From the NCBI GenBank assembly GCA_039636785.1, contig CP144169.1, forward strand, positions 3,906,001 to 3,970,000: DNA of 64,000 nt, given 5' to 3'. The notes beneath the pieces are model-generated. The model was not told the DNA's origin and did no database searches. It saw only the letters and a program-made list of their open reading frames with translations. A program made the position numbers and the translations under genes. This DNA is from Micrococcaceae bacterium Sec5.7 (GTDB lineage Bacteria; Actinomycetota; Actinomycetes; Actinomycetales; Micrococcaceae). This document shows, one piece after another, positions 34,224-43,158 of the stretch; the first letter of the stretch is position 1; the number at the start of each line of letters is the position of its first letter.

Positions 34224-35915
34224 GTGTCCCACCCGATCGATGTTGGATCAGTACTCGGTGGCCGCTACAAGGTCACCGCCACCGTATTGACCTCACATGA
34301 CCAGGATCTGGTGCTGGATGGTGTTGACCAGGTCCTGAACCGACCGGTCAGCATTCTGGTTGCCGGCCCGGACAACACTGAACAGGTGGCGCAGAGCGCC
34401 CGTGAAGTTGCCACCGGGGAACGCCCCGGGAACGTCCAGATTCTGGATCTCGGCGTCAGCGAAGCCACCACCTACCTCATCACCAACCACAGCTCCGCGG
34501 CGGATCTTCTGGATCTTGTGGTGGCCTCCAACCCTCCCTATGTGGAGCCGTTCTTCACGGATACGCTGGGCAGCGAGATCTTCGGTCAGGCCCGCTCCCA
34601 TGAACCGGAAACGTACGACGACGACGAAGAAGTTGATGCCGGCTACATCAACTACGGTGACAATCATCAAAGCCAGGCGAAGCCGCACCCGTCAGGGATC
34701 CGGGAGCCCTCCGCTGCCGCTCGCGCGGCCAGCCCGGATGCCGGACAACCTTCCGCCCAGCCAGCCCGTAGGGCTCCCGTGGTGCCGCCCCGCCCGCCGG
34801 CAGGCCCCGCTCCGCTTGCCGCTGGCGCAGGCGCTGCAGCTGCCGGAGCAGGTGCAGGTGCAGGTGCAGGTGCAGGTGCAGGTGCAGGTGCTGCCGGATT
34901 GTCTGGCGACACTGCCGCCGCAGCCACGAGCGCAGTGCCGTGGTCTTCTCCGCCGTCAACCGCACCGCAGCCGGTTCAAAGCGAAAATGTTGAGCAGGCG
35001 TTGCTTCGGCGCGGAGAAACCAAGCCCAGCGACGTCCAGTCTGCGGCTCCCGCAAGTGACGGCGACGCCGGGGCCGAGCCCCCCAAGGTTTCGTTGTGGT
35101 CTGATGAGGACTACGGCTACTCCGAGGATGATCAGCAGGACCAGTACGTCGCGGTCCCCGGGCACGCTGACGCCGCAACAGGCCGTCCCGCCGGAAACTT
35201 CCCGTCGGTCGCACGGTCCACTGCGGCCCCGGCCGCCAGCGATTACTACGACGACGACGAGCCCGAAAAGGAGCCACGCTCCATGCGCTGGCTGGTTGGC
35301 GGACTTCTGGCAGCGGTGTTGATCGCAGGGTTGGTATTTGCGGTTTCCAATCTGGGCAGTCTGTTTAAGTCTGAGCCCCAGGCTGTTCCTTCCACGGGCT
35401 CCACCCCACCTTCGCAGCCCACCACAGGCACGCCTTCGCAAGCCCAGAGTTCAGCACCGGCGGCCGCTGCGCCGTCGATCGAAGGCGTCAGCCGGCTTGG
35501 GAATTTTGATTTTGCAGCCACCTACGACGACGATCTCACCAAGGCGTTCGACGGCAACGCTGCGAGCTACTGGTCCGACATGGAGTTTGCCACCGAGGAC
35601 TGGGGCGGTCTGGCCGGTGACGGGGTTCCCCTGGCAATCAAGCTGAAGAACCCCTCGAAGGTGTCCTCAATTGCCCTCAGCCAGCTGGGCGCCTCTGGTG
35701 GAAGCATCAGTGTTTTCACCAATGACCAACCGTCATTGGATGGCGCCAAGCAGGTCGGCACCAACAGCTTTACCTCAACTGACCTCACCATGCCGCTGGC
35801 CGAACCCGTCACGGCGCAATACGTGATTGTTTCCATCAAGACCCTTCCCAAACTGGCTGCACCCAAGACCCGCTTCGGCTACGGTCTGCGGCTTGCTGAA
35901 ATCAAGATCCAGTAA
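34224..35915 (+). CDS. Membrane protein with kinase-like N-terminus and discoidin-like outer domain
   Basis: 563 residues, next to murJ. Residues 1-110 resemble the N-lobe and part of the fold of a Ser/Thr kinase (VGSVLGGRYKVTATV, VLNRPVSILVAG) but lack the HRD and DFG catalytic motifs, so it is probably a pseudokinase. A low-complexity Ala/Gly/Pro linker follows, then one transmembrane helix (WLVGGLLAAVLIAGLVFAVS near 357) and an outer C-terminal beta domain (FDFAATYDDDLTKAFDGNAASYW) like the galactose-binding fold at the end of mycobacterial MviN. It is likely a regulatory partner of MurJ, here as a separate gene. GGAGGAACAC precedes the GTG start. Confidence 0.78.
   Translation: MSHPIDVGSVLGGRYKVTATVLTSHDQDLVLDGVDQVLNRPVSILVAGPDNTEQVAQSAREVATGERPGNVQILDLGVSEATTYLITNHSSAADLLDLVVASNPPYVEPFFTDTLGSEIFGQARSHEPETYDDDEEVDAGYINYGDNHQSQAKPHPSGIREPSAAARAASPDAGQPSAQPARRAPVVPPRPPAGPAPLAAGAGAAAAGAGAGAGAGAGAGAGAAGLSGDTAAAATSAVPWSSPPSTAPQPVQSENVEQALLRRGETKPSDVQSAAPASDGDAGAEPPKVSLWSDEDYGYSEDDQQDQYVAVPGHADAATGRPAGNFPSVARSTAAPAASDYYDDDEPEKEPRSMRWLVGGLLAAVLIAGLVFAVSNLGSLFKSEPQAVPSTGSTPPSQPTTGTPSQAQSSAPAAAAPSIEGVSRLGNFDFAATYDDDLTKAFDGNAASYWSDMEFATEDWGGLAGDGVPLAIKLKNPSKVSSIALSQLGASGGSISVFTNDQPSLDGAKQVGTNSFTSTDLTMPLAEPVTAQYVIVSIKTLPKLAAPKTRFGYGLRLAEIKIQ
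34848..34889 (+). repeat. Hexanucleotide tandem repeat in the pseudokinase gene
   Basis: Seven perfect copies of GCAGGT, coding alternating Ala-Gly in the cytoplasmic linker. Six-base units keep the frame, so copy number may vary without inactivating the protein. Confidence 0.85.
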
Positions 35916-36185
35916 CTGCCTCGTCCAGTCAGGTCCGGTAACAGCGGGCACGCGCGGTAACAGGCACGGCGGGTAGGGCAAAAGGAACGACCGGTAACAG
36001 GAACGGTCACAGGCGCCACAAGACGGTAATCTGATGGGACGTCTTGTGATGATGTCCACCTGCCGCCCCGTAGTTCCTCCTCCGGTATCCACGGCGCCCG
36101 GAATATTCAGCATCAAGAATCAGTTGTGCCATGTGGCCGGCCTTGAAAGGCGGGCGCATCGACTAAGGAAGAGGTTCACCGTTCA

Positions 36186-37142
36186 GTGAGCAACGCAGAA
36201 AACAGCGCGTCTGAAGTACGTGATGTCATCATCGTGGGCTCCGGCCCGGCTGGCTACACGGCTGCCGTCTATACGGCACGTGCCAATCTGAAGCCTCTGC
36301 TTCTGGCTGGCTCCGTCACGGCCGGTGGCGAACTGATGAACACCACTGACGTCGAGAACTACCCCGGTTTCCCTGAAGGCATCATGGGGCCCGACCTCAT
36401 GGAAAACTTCGAGAAGCAGGCGGCGAGGTTCGGCACTGAGATCCAGTTTGAGGATGTCACGGCTTTGGATCTCGACGGCGGTATCAAGACCGTCACAATC
36501 GCTACGGGAGAGACATTCCAGGCCCGGGCCATCATTCTGTCCACTGGTTCGGCGTACCGCGAGCTGGGGCTCCCCAACGAAAAGCGCCTCTCAGGCCACG
36601 GTGTGAGCTGGTGTGCAACCTGCGACGGTTTCTTTTTCAAAGATCAGGACATCGCCGTTATCGGTGGTGGAGACTCCGCCATGGAGGAGGCCCTGTTCCT
36701 CACCAAGTTCGCGAAGTCGGTCACAGTGGTGCACCGCCGCGACACACTCAAGGCCTCCAAGATCATGGCCGACCGCGCCCAGGCACACGAAAAGATCAAC
36801 TTTGTGTGGAACACTGCCGTTGACGATGTCATGGGTGCGGACAAGGTCACCGGGCTGAAGATCAAGAACCTGGTAAATGGAACCGAGTCCGAACTCGCCG
36901 TTACGGGCGTCTTTGTGGCCATCGGTAACGATCCCCGTACCGAGCTCATCAAGGACACCCTTGAACTGACGGCGGCGGGCACCATTGCGGTCGAGGGTCG
37001 CAGCTCCAAGACCAGCGTCCCGGGCGTGTTCGCTGCAGGCGACGTCGTAGATCCCACCTACCGTCAGGCCATCACCGCTTCCGGTTCCGGCTGTGTTGCC
37101 GCCATCGATGTAGAGCACTATCTTGCAGACCACCACGCGTAG
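36186..37142 (+). CDS. trxB: Thioredoxin reductase
   Basis: NADPH-dependent flavoenzyme of 318 residues that reduces thioredoxin. The FAD motif IVGSGPAGYTAAVYTARANL is at residues 16-35, the redox CATC in SWCATCDGFFF near 140, the NADPH motif VIGGGDSAMEEALFL near 158 and the C-terminal FAD motif GVFAAGDVVDPTYRQAITASGSG. It is followed 36 bases later by trxA, as in other actinobacteria where the pair lies between murJ and parB. The GTG start at 36186 is read as Met. Confidence 0.97.
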   Translation: MSNAENSASEVRDVIIVGSGPAGYTAAVYTARANLKPLLLAGSVTAGGELMNTTDVENYPGFPEGIMGPDLMENFEKQAARFGTEIQFEDVTALDLDGGIKTVTIATGETFQARAIILSTGSAYRELGLPNEKRLSGHGVSWCATCDGFFFKDQDIAVIGGGDSAMEEALFLTKFAKSVTVVHRRDTLKASKIMADRAQAHEKINFVWNTAVDDVMGADKVTGLKIKNLVNGTESELAVTGVFVAIGNDPRTELIKDTLELTAAGTIAVEGRSSKTSVPGVFAAGDVVDPTYRQAITASGSGCVAAIDVEHYLADHHA

Positions 37143-37178
37143 TCCGCGTAGCAACCATTCGAAGAGAGAGACAAGGTT

Positions 37179-37505
37179 ATGAGCAACGCAAAAGACGTAA
37201 CAGACGCAAGTTTCAGTACGGACGTACTGGCCGCCGACAAGCCGGTAATCGTTGACTTCTGGGCCGAATGGTGCGGACCCTGCCGCAAGCTTGGCCCCAT
37301 CCTGGATGAGATTTCGGTCGAGTACAGCGACAAGATAAGCGTCGTCAAGGTTAATGTTGACGACAACCCCGCCATCGCGGCTGAATACGGCATCACCTCC
37401 ATTCCTGCCGTTTACCTTTTCCAGGGTGGCGAGGTGAAGAGCACTGTAATTGGCGCCAAGCCGAAGCAGTTCTTTGAGAAGGAATTTGCGAACGTACTTT
37501 CCTAG
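37179..37505 (+). CDS. trxA: Thioredoxin
   Basis: 108-residue cytosolic disulfide reductase with the active site WAEWCGPCRKLGP at residues 28-40 and the cis-Pro loop YGITSIPAVYLF. It is the electron acceptor of the adjacent thioredoxin reductase. The length and all conserved positions are normal for the family. A strong intrinsic terminator follows about 85 bases downstream, so this closes the murJ-trx block. Confidence 0.97.
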   Translation: MSNAKDVTDASFSTDVLAADKPVIVDFWAEWCGPCRKLGPILDEISVEYSDKISVVKVNVDDNPAIAAEYGITSIPAVYLFQGGEVKSTVIGAKPKQFFEKEFANVLS

Positions 37506-37589
37506 GGACGCACTGTTCCAGAAGTACTGTTCCACGGATGCGGTGTTCCAGATCGGACTTTCTGATCTGCGGATCTCCAGCGGGGCAGC

Positions 37590-37626
37590 AGTGGCCATCA
37601 CTTTTCGGAGTGGTGGCCACTTTTTT
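37590..37626 (+). terminator. Intrinsic terminator after trxA
   Basis: A 12-base stem, AGTGGCCATCAC paired with GTGGTGGCCACT (one G-T wobble), with an eight-base loop and a run of six T from 37621. Confidence 0.92.
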
Positions 37627-37827
37627 GCGTCTCGAGGGCAATTGTTCGGCGCCGCGTTTCCTCGATTCATACACTTACTGCAGTGAATGTGTTTCGGTTG
37701 AAAATAGTCTGCTTTTTCCGTGGTTCCTATCCGGTCAGTTCCAAGTATTTCTCCCGACCTGGGGTAGGGGGAAAGTTCGCAGACGCCAGCCCAAGTGGCC
37801 CCAAAACTTCGCATCAGCCGCGGTGAG

Positions 37828-37843
37828 TGTTTCACGTGAAACA
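37828..37843. promoter_or_regulatory. parS site 1 (perfect)
   Basis: TGTTTCACGTGAAACA, exact match to the bacterial ParB-binding consensus, 322 bases after trxA. Confidence 0.95.
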
Positions 37844-38150
37844 TCGGCTATCGCGACGTTAACCCAGAGCCTGAACCGGCCCGCCGCACTTCCAATGTCA
37901 GAGTCTCCTGCGTGGCGATTCTTGATCTGACGGCTCAGTTTCCGAATCGGAGTGCAACAACTTAAGAGTCCATGTGGAACCGTAGCGGGATCTGCACGGA
38001 ACTCCGATGTCGCCCCGAACACAACCGTCGCGCCCCCCGGCACGGCAGCGTCTCTGAAAAGCGGCGGGTCGGTAATCTGATGATTCTGATCCCTGATGGC
38101 TCGATGGCTCGATGGCTCGATGATCATGAAAAATGAGCCGCCGGAGCAAT

Positions 38151-38166
38151 GGTTTCACGTGAAACC
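38151..38166. promoter_or_regulatory. parS site 2 (two outer mismatches)
   Basis: GGTTTCACGTGAAACC. The 14-base core is perfect and the outer pair is changed symmetrically, so it stays palindromic. A half site TGTTTCACG follows at 38177. Confidence 0.8.
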
Positions 38167-38631
38167 GTTCCTTCTCTGTTTCACGACAACGACAAAAAGA
38201 CGCCACGGCCGGCGCTTTGGCGCAATCTGGGCACTTTCTGGTTCAAATTGAAGGTGGTTGGCAGCGTCATCTCCGTGGAGAATCGGGGAAGAAGGACTGT
38301 GCAGTCGTAGTCGAAGATTCCCCACCATCGCCAGGATCCTCCAACCGCAGCAGCGCATATCGCCTAGCAATATCTACAACCCTTGAACGGTTGTCCCCGG
38401 CCGATCATCCACGACCATGCGTCGTTCATTCGCGTGCTTCGTAGGGCAACCGAATCTATCCCGTCAGCGAAGGAGCGGGTTTGTTAATGGCCACACGTGG
38501 CTTGGGGACAGGTGGCTGGGAACAGGTGGCTGGGGGACACATGGAGATATCATGAGCCCGCGCTGATCAGGTGGTAACCGGCCAGGTTCCGGCAGTGGCA
38601 GTGTTCCCAATGGACGCGTGGATGTAGATCT

Positions 38632-38647
38632 TGTTTCACGTGAAACA
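38632..38647. promoter_or_regulatory. parS site 3 (perfect)
   Basis: TGTTTCACGTGAAACA, 132 bases from the next perfect copy. Confidence 0.95.
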
Positions 38648-38763
38648 TGGTGGACAACGCTAGAACACTCCCAAACCGTCCACAGATCGATCCGTTTGAG
38701 CGTAGGAGTTGCATTGCTGCCGGTGACCGATCCTGGGCCCTCAATTCCCGAATCGGACGGTTC

Positions 38764-38779
38764 TGTTTCACGTGAAACA
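38764..38779. promoter_or_regulatory. parS site 4 (perfect)
   Basis: TGTTTCACGTGAAACA, closely paired with site 3. Confidence 0.95.
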
Positions 38780-38894
38780 TGGCCGAAGATCCACACCGTG
38801 CAGCATTCAATGCGGAAATTACACGCGTGAAATTTGCCTTGATCTCCCGCCGACCCCTGGTTTGATGGCATCCCAGCGGTGCCAGGGCCTCCCA

Positions 38895-38940
38895 TTTTTT
38901 ACGTAAAGCAGTGCAAATTTTTACGTAAAGCAGTTCAAAA
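38895..38940. repeat. Direct repeat carrying the TTTACGTAAA palindrome, two copies
   Basis: Two near-identical 23-base units, each with TTTTTACGTAAAGCAGT followed by GCAAA or TCAAA, head to tail, with palindrome centres 22 bases apart (two helical turns). Confidence 0.8.
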
Positions 38941-39785
38941 CGGTCTCAGGTCGCCCCTTGGGTCGCGGGTCACCGCTTGGACAGGAATTTCCTGCCCTTC
39001 GCGTGAACTCCTTCTTGTCAGTCAATACAGATGCGTCGGCCTCGCGTCTCCCGGCCAGTGCCGGGAACCCATACTTGCTGCGCACACGCTCGATGCCGGC
39101 AGTCGGTTGTGAAAGCGCTAACAAACCGGCAGAGTTTCAGGCTATACAGGCTGGAATGTGTCCACACCACACCGATGGCATGTAAGCAGAGCAGTGTCGG
39201 ATGATGCACGAACCTCTGCGCGTACGCACAGTAAGCAGGCAAGGACCAACGACAGTGCCGCGTTGCCTGCCCTCTCTGAATCTTCCCCTTCCGACGACGG
39301 GCCGAGGGATGCTCTGAGCCCTCTTACCTCGGACGGATTGACTACGCGTCCAGGCACGCTGACCGCTCGCAGGCGCCCTGGAGCGCTCCTGGGACTGCCA
39401 CTCTATGCCGACCTCAGTTCCGCCGTGAGGTGTGCGGCACACAGCGAGGAGCCCCCCGCACGCGGCACGCCCGTGGGGCCCGAGAGACCAGATCGAAACT
39501 CGCCGACGGGCAGCGTCACGGACGCGCCATCACGGACGTTGGGCAATCCGCCATGGATACAGTGTCGTTCTCGACACCGGAGCTCCGCCCAATGCAGGCA
39601 TGTGCACTGGTTGCTCATCACGGCCACAGCGGCATCGGCTCGCTTGTTTGCACTTGCTGTTTGTTGTTGCGCGTACGGGTAGGTGGCCCTGGTCCATCCT
39701 CATCGCGAGCGGGTCATTGCCAGGCCCGCAACCCACCATCCAGTCCTCCAGATGCACCGCCCGCTCCAGGAGCCGAAGTCTCAGC

Positions 39786-39860
39786 GCGGCCAGATTCAGC
39801 GCAACCAGACTCGGAGCAGCCAGACTCAGAGCAGCCAGACTCAGCGCGGCCAGATTCAGC
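39786..39860. repeat. 15-bp tandem repeat, five copies
   Basis: Five contiguous units of the form GCRRCCAGAYTCRGM. One frame on the minus strand reads as pentapeptide-like ALxLA repeats. It is contiguous with no spacers, so it is not a CRISPR array. Confidence 0.85.
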
Positions 39861-40548
39861 GCAGTGATCTTCACGGGGCTGCTTCGTAGATCGAGCACAG
39901 CTCCAAGGCGCGGTGTGACCCACCGCAGTCAGCCCAGCAGGGATCAGGCGAGCAAGCCTCTGTCAGGGCTGGTTTGGCCTCACGCTCGTCAGTTCTTCTG
40001 TCGCCTCAACTTCGCTGTCGCCACAGAGCGCTGGCCGGGGGACGAGGCGTCCCAGTGACGGTGTACGGCCTCTGGCCAAGTCATATCGATCACGGTCCAT
40101 TTCCCCCGGGGACACGAGCCCCTGTCTACCTGGTCCCGGGTCAGCCCAGGCTTTCCCGAGATGACGAGCCAGGGCACGCCATCGGGGACGGCAGGTCGCT
40201 AAGATGAATCCCCTTCAGCCGATGACAGGCTTCGAGCACTCACTTGAACAGATTCCCAAGGAGCGCAACAGCCAGAATCCGGGCGGAGGAATTTTGGGAT
40301 CCAGCGAGGACAACGCTCTGGTTCAAGCCCAATGACGGCTCGCGGAAGTCCGGGCATTGATGGGGGCGGAATTTGGTGCCGGAGATCGAAGACCAGATTT
40401 CGTCTGGCGACACCGGACGAATGACCGATGCCATCACCGGACACCGTCCTCCGTTCACCGACGCGATCCAGGCTACTCATTTTCGACGGTCGGCGCCGGG
40501 GCGCCAGAGTCCGTTGATTCCCGTGCCAGGAGGGGTTTTCCCCAATAG

Positions 40549-40569
40549 TTATTCACAGCGTTATCCACA
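40549..40569 (+). promoter_or_regulatory. DnaA-box pair outside the main origin
   Basis: TTATTCACA (40549) and TTATCCACA (40561) in tandem, 12 bases apart. A further perfect TTATCCACA lies at 40897-40905 with a partial TGTCCACA just before it. Confidence 0.65.
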
Positions 40570-40773
40570 GGCGAGATCGGCAATGGAACGACACCATCAA
40601 TGTTGCTGTGAGTGTATGGAAAGCTTCAGAGCTGGATTTCCAAACCCACCGGCTGAGAATTGCGAGTCTGCAGAACTTCGAAGCCATGAGCTCGAAGTAC
40701 GATCAGATCGGCCCAGCGAGTTGATTTACCGCGGTTTTCGGCGGATATGGCAAGGTAGATCACGGCTGAGTTA

Positions 40774-40789
40774 TGTTTCACGTGAAACA
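40774..40789. promoter_or_regulatory. parS site 5 (perfect)
   Basis: TGTTTCACGTGAAACA, between the two off-origin DnaA-box clusters of the gene-poor region. Confidence 0.95.
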
Positions 40790-42055
40790 CGCAGAGGCGT
40801 TTCTATGTACCGGACCAAAACTTGACGAATCGTGAAGCTTGATTCGTGCGGTGCGCGAACGACTTCCCTGTCAGATCTCTGCATCTGTCCACAAAGTTAT
40901 CCACAGCGATATCCACCTAAGCCGGCGCGCAAAACTCACGACTGGATGACCAGCCTGAGGTCCAAAAGTAGTGAGCCGAGAAGCCATCAGGTCGCATTGC
41001 CGCTAGCCGGCTGGCGGAGCCGCAGGCGGCCAACACAGTTGGCGTCTCCAGTCCGCTGTCTTACTATCAGTCTCGTGGCCGGATGTCCGCACTGTCTCTA
41101 GCATGTCTCGCTCGCGCTTGGTGTCGCTGGGCGGGGATCCCTACGCGGCAGGGTGATTTCAGGCCAGTGGCCGCGAGTTGGGTCCACGCTAGTACAGCCT
41201 GATGACAACCGGCCGGCCACGAAACGCGGGACTCGCGTTCACGGGCATCTCGAAACCACGGACTCGCAAGGCTTGCGGATACCGATGTCGCCCCCTATCA
41301 AGTGGCCGTAGCGGACTGGGTGCCCGAATATCCCATTCCTCAGCACGCGGTCCAGATAGCAGTACCAACCACGGGCAATGGCACATCTGACCATAACCGG
41401 TTCAGAAAAAACGGCGTCCTCACTTCGATGGAAGCCCAGGAATAGGGAAGCGAAGGAACCTGAGGAACCTTAGCGCCACGACCACTTGTCCATCCCACCA
41501 CGGCGCCGCGCCTCATGGGCTGCGCAGACCCCGATTCGCCCACACAATTTGCGGGCGATCTCAATCAGGTCATCACCCGGTGTCGGCACGGACCCACTCG
41601 CCCAAGAGTCAGGCTCGGACATCCGCCCAGCCGTCGCGGGAGGCATGGCATCGCCAGCTCAACACGCTGCAAGGTCCTGATAGACCCCGTATTCGTGAGG
41701 TGATGATTGGTTCGAGTTCCAAGGCCGGAAGTGCTTGTAGTGCGCGCCAGCTATGTGGGCGTGGACGGAACTATCCTGCCCTGGAGCAGTTAATGTCTTC
41801 CCGTTCGGGCCGAACAAGGTATGCGTGTGACGGCTCGGAGCCGCCTACGGTACGTCAATGAACTGCACGCGGTTCTCACGTGACACGACCGCGCTTAGGG
41901 TCCTGAGAGTCCAGGACGGTCCCACGGCGGCACCCATCGTGTGCGGCTGGTTCCGAAAGGGATCATGTCGCCTCCATGGGTGCTGGCGGCCGCGCAGCAG
42001 TGCTGACTTCGGGGAAGACCGGGGAACCCTGGGGATACAACGGAGATATCCCCGA

Positions 42056-42071
42056 TGTTTCACGTGAAACA
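42056..42071. promoter_or_regulatory. parS site 6 (perfect)
   Basis: TGTTTCACGTGAAACA in gene-poor DNA. Confidence 0.95.
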
Positions 42072-42421
42072 CAAATATCTGGCAACCCGGGCCGACAATT
42101 CGATTGCTGCCGCTCCGTAGCCAGCATGGAAGACACCTACAGCCCGTATGGGACGGAGAGTCGCGTAGGAGACTGTCAGCTCCTAAGCCGGGCAGCGACA
42201 CCCGTCCATCCCCGGCGGATCCACCGGGCATTCCCTCGGGCACCGTTGTGGCAACGCCACCAGATCGCACTCGATCCTTCGATACAACGATCCTTGGCGC
42301 AATTGCGCACGCCTTCAGGGATGAACTCGGGCACCGGGCACCGGGCACTGTAGACAACCGCAACGTTCAGAACACTCCGCACACCCAATGGATATGACAG
42401 AGCACGCACTTAGGACAGAAA

Positions 42422-42437
42422 TGTTTCACGTGAAACG
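42422..42437. promoter_or_regulatory. parS site 7 (one mismatch)
   Basis: TGTTTCACGTGAAACG, last base changed. Confidence 0.88.
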
Positions 42438-43114
42438 GCGATACACCTCCAGGTGAGGTACATGGTTGCTGGATCCACCCCCTGAATTCTTCCGCTTCCC
42501 TGTACTTGACCGCCAAATCTTCTCCGTGCATCAGCCACGCGCGGAACACTGTGCCGCAACGTTGCACAACACGGCCAGTTTGAGCGTCCACGAGAGAGCG
42601 CCCACCGGCGGCCACTAGGATCTCGTGGAAGTCGAGCCATATTGCCACAAGCGGTGCCCGCGGGTGGCCAGGCCCAACGGACCGGTTTGCTCCGTCATGA
42701 CACGGGAAGTTGGCTTCGGCCACTCCACACTGGCTCCGATGGCAACGCATTTGCGCAGGTCGACCCCAGGAACGATGAGGACGCTCCTCGCAGCAACCCC
42801 CTGATCAATGGAAGCAAGGGATCGCAGCGTCTGGGCCAGTTGGATCGGCACTATTGCCTCGCTTGACGGAACGTACACCGGAACGGATTAAGGGATAGCT
42901 CGAACGGCGTTGATGGCGCGAACACCCGGCAATTTCTCAGCGAGGTGCCACTGCTCACTCAGGCCATCAGATCCTACCCATTTAGGGGGCTCACTCGTGG
43001 CGCTAGTGGGCACATCCCGTGACCACCAACAGGTCAGCTAGCCACTTGCGACACTCACCGGTGCCTCAAGGCCATCCATTCTTCCGAACAAACCCGGGGT
43101 CTCAACCAACAAAA

Positions 43115-43142
43115 AGGCCCTGTTTCACGTGAAACAGGGCCT
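43115..43142 (-). terminator. parS site 8 within the parB terminator palindrome
   Basis: A perfect 28-base palindrome whose central 16 bases (43121-43136) are TGTTTCACGTGAAACA and whose outer arms are AGGCCC and GGGCCT. On the minus strand it follows the parB stop by about 16 bases and runs into CCTTTTTGTT. It therefore has the form of an intrinsic terminator as well as a perfect parS site. Confidence 0.85.
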
Positions 43143-43158
43143 AAATGACGAGGACTGT

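Larger units (their letters stand above)
37627..43114. other. Gene-poor, parS-rich region between trxA and parB
   Basis: About 5.5 kb with no recognisable gene. Open frames exist on all strands, but none shows the high third-position GC, ribosome-binding sites or protein motifs of the neighbours. Base composition is visibly lower in GC than the flanks. It holds five perfect and two near-perfect parS sites, DnaA boxes at 40549-40569 and 40897-40905, a TTTACGTAAA doublet (38895-38940), an eight-base triplicate (38095-38118) and a 15-base tandem repeat (39786-39860). A pair of overlapping minus-strand frames at 42367-42878 may be a decayed gene. In relatives an amidase gene can lie between trxA and parB; it is not seen here. 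Confidence 0.75.

Noticed and set aside
39158..39682. A 174-residue frame in the gene desert
   Set aside because: No ribosome-binding site, Ser/Arg/Pro-rich random composition and no protein motif.
39786..39860. CRISPR array
   Set aside because: The 15-base units are contiguous without spacers and there are no cas genes nearby.
41872..41887. A ninth desert parS candidate around TCACGTGA
   Set aside because: Only 11 of 16 positions match and the outer arms are not symmetric; too weak to count.
41845..42363. A 172-residue minus-strand frame crossing parS site 6
   Set aside because: The only recurring motif is the FHVKH that any parS encodes in that frame; nothing else looks conserved.
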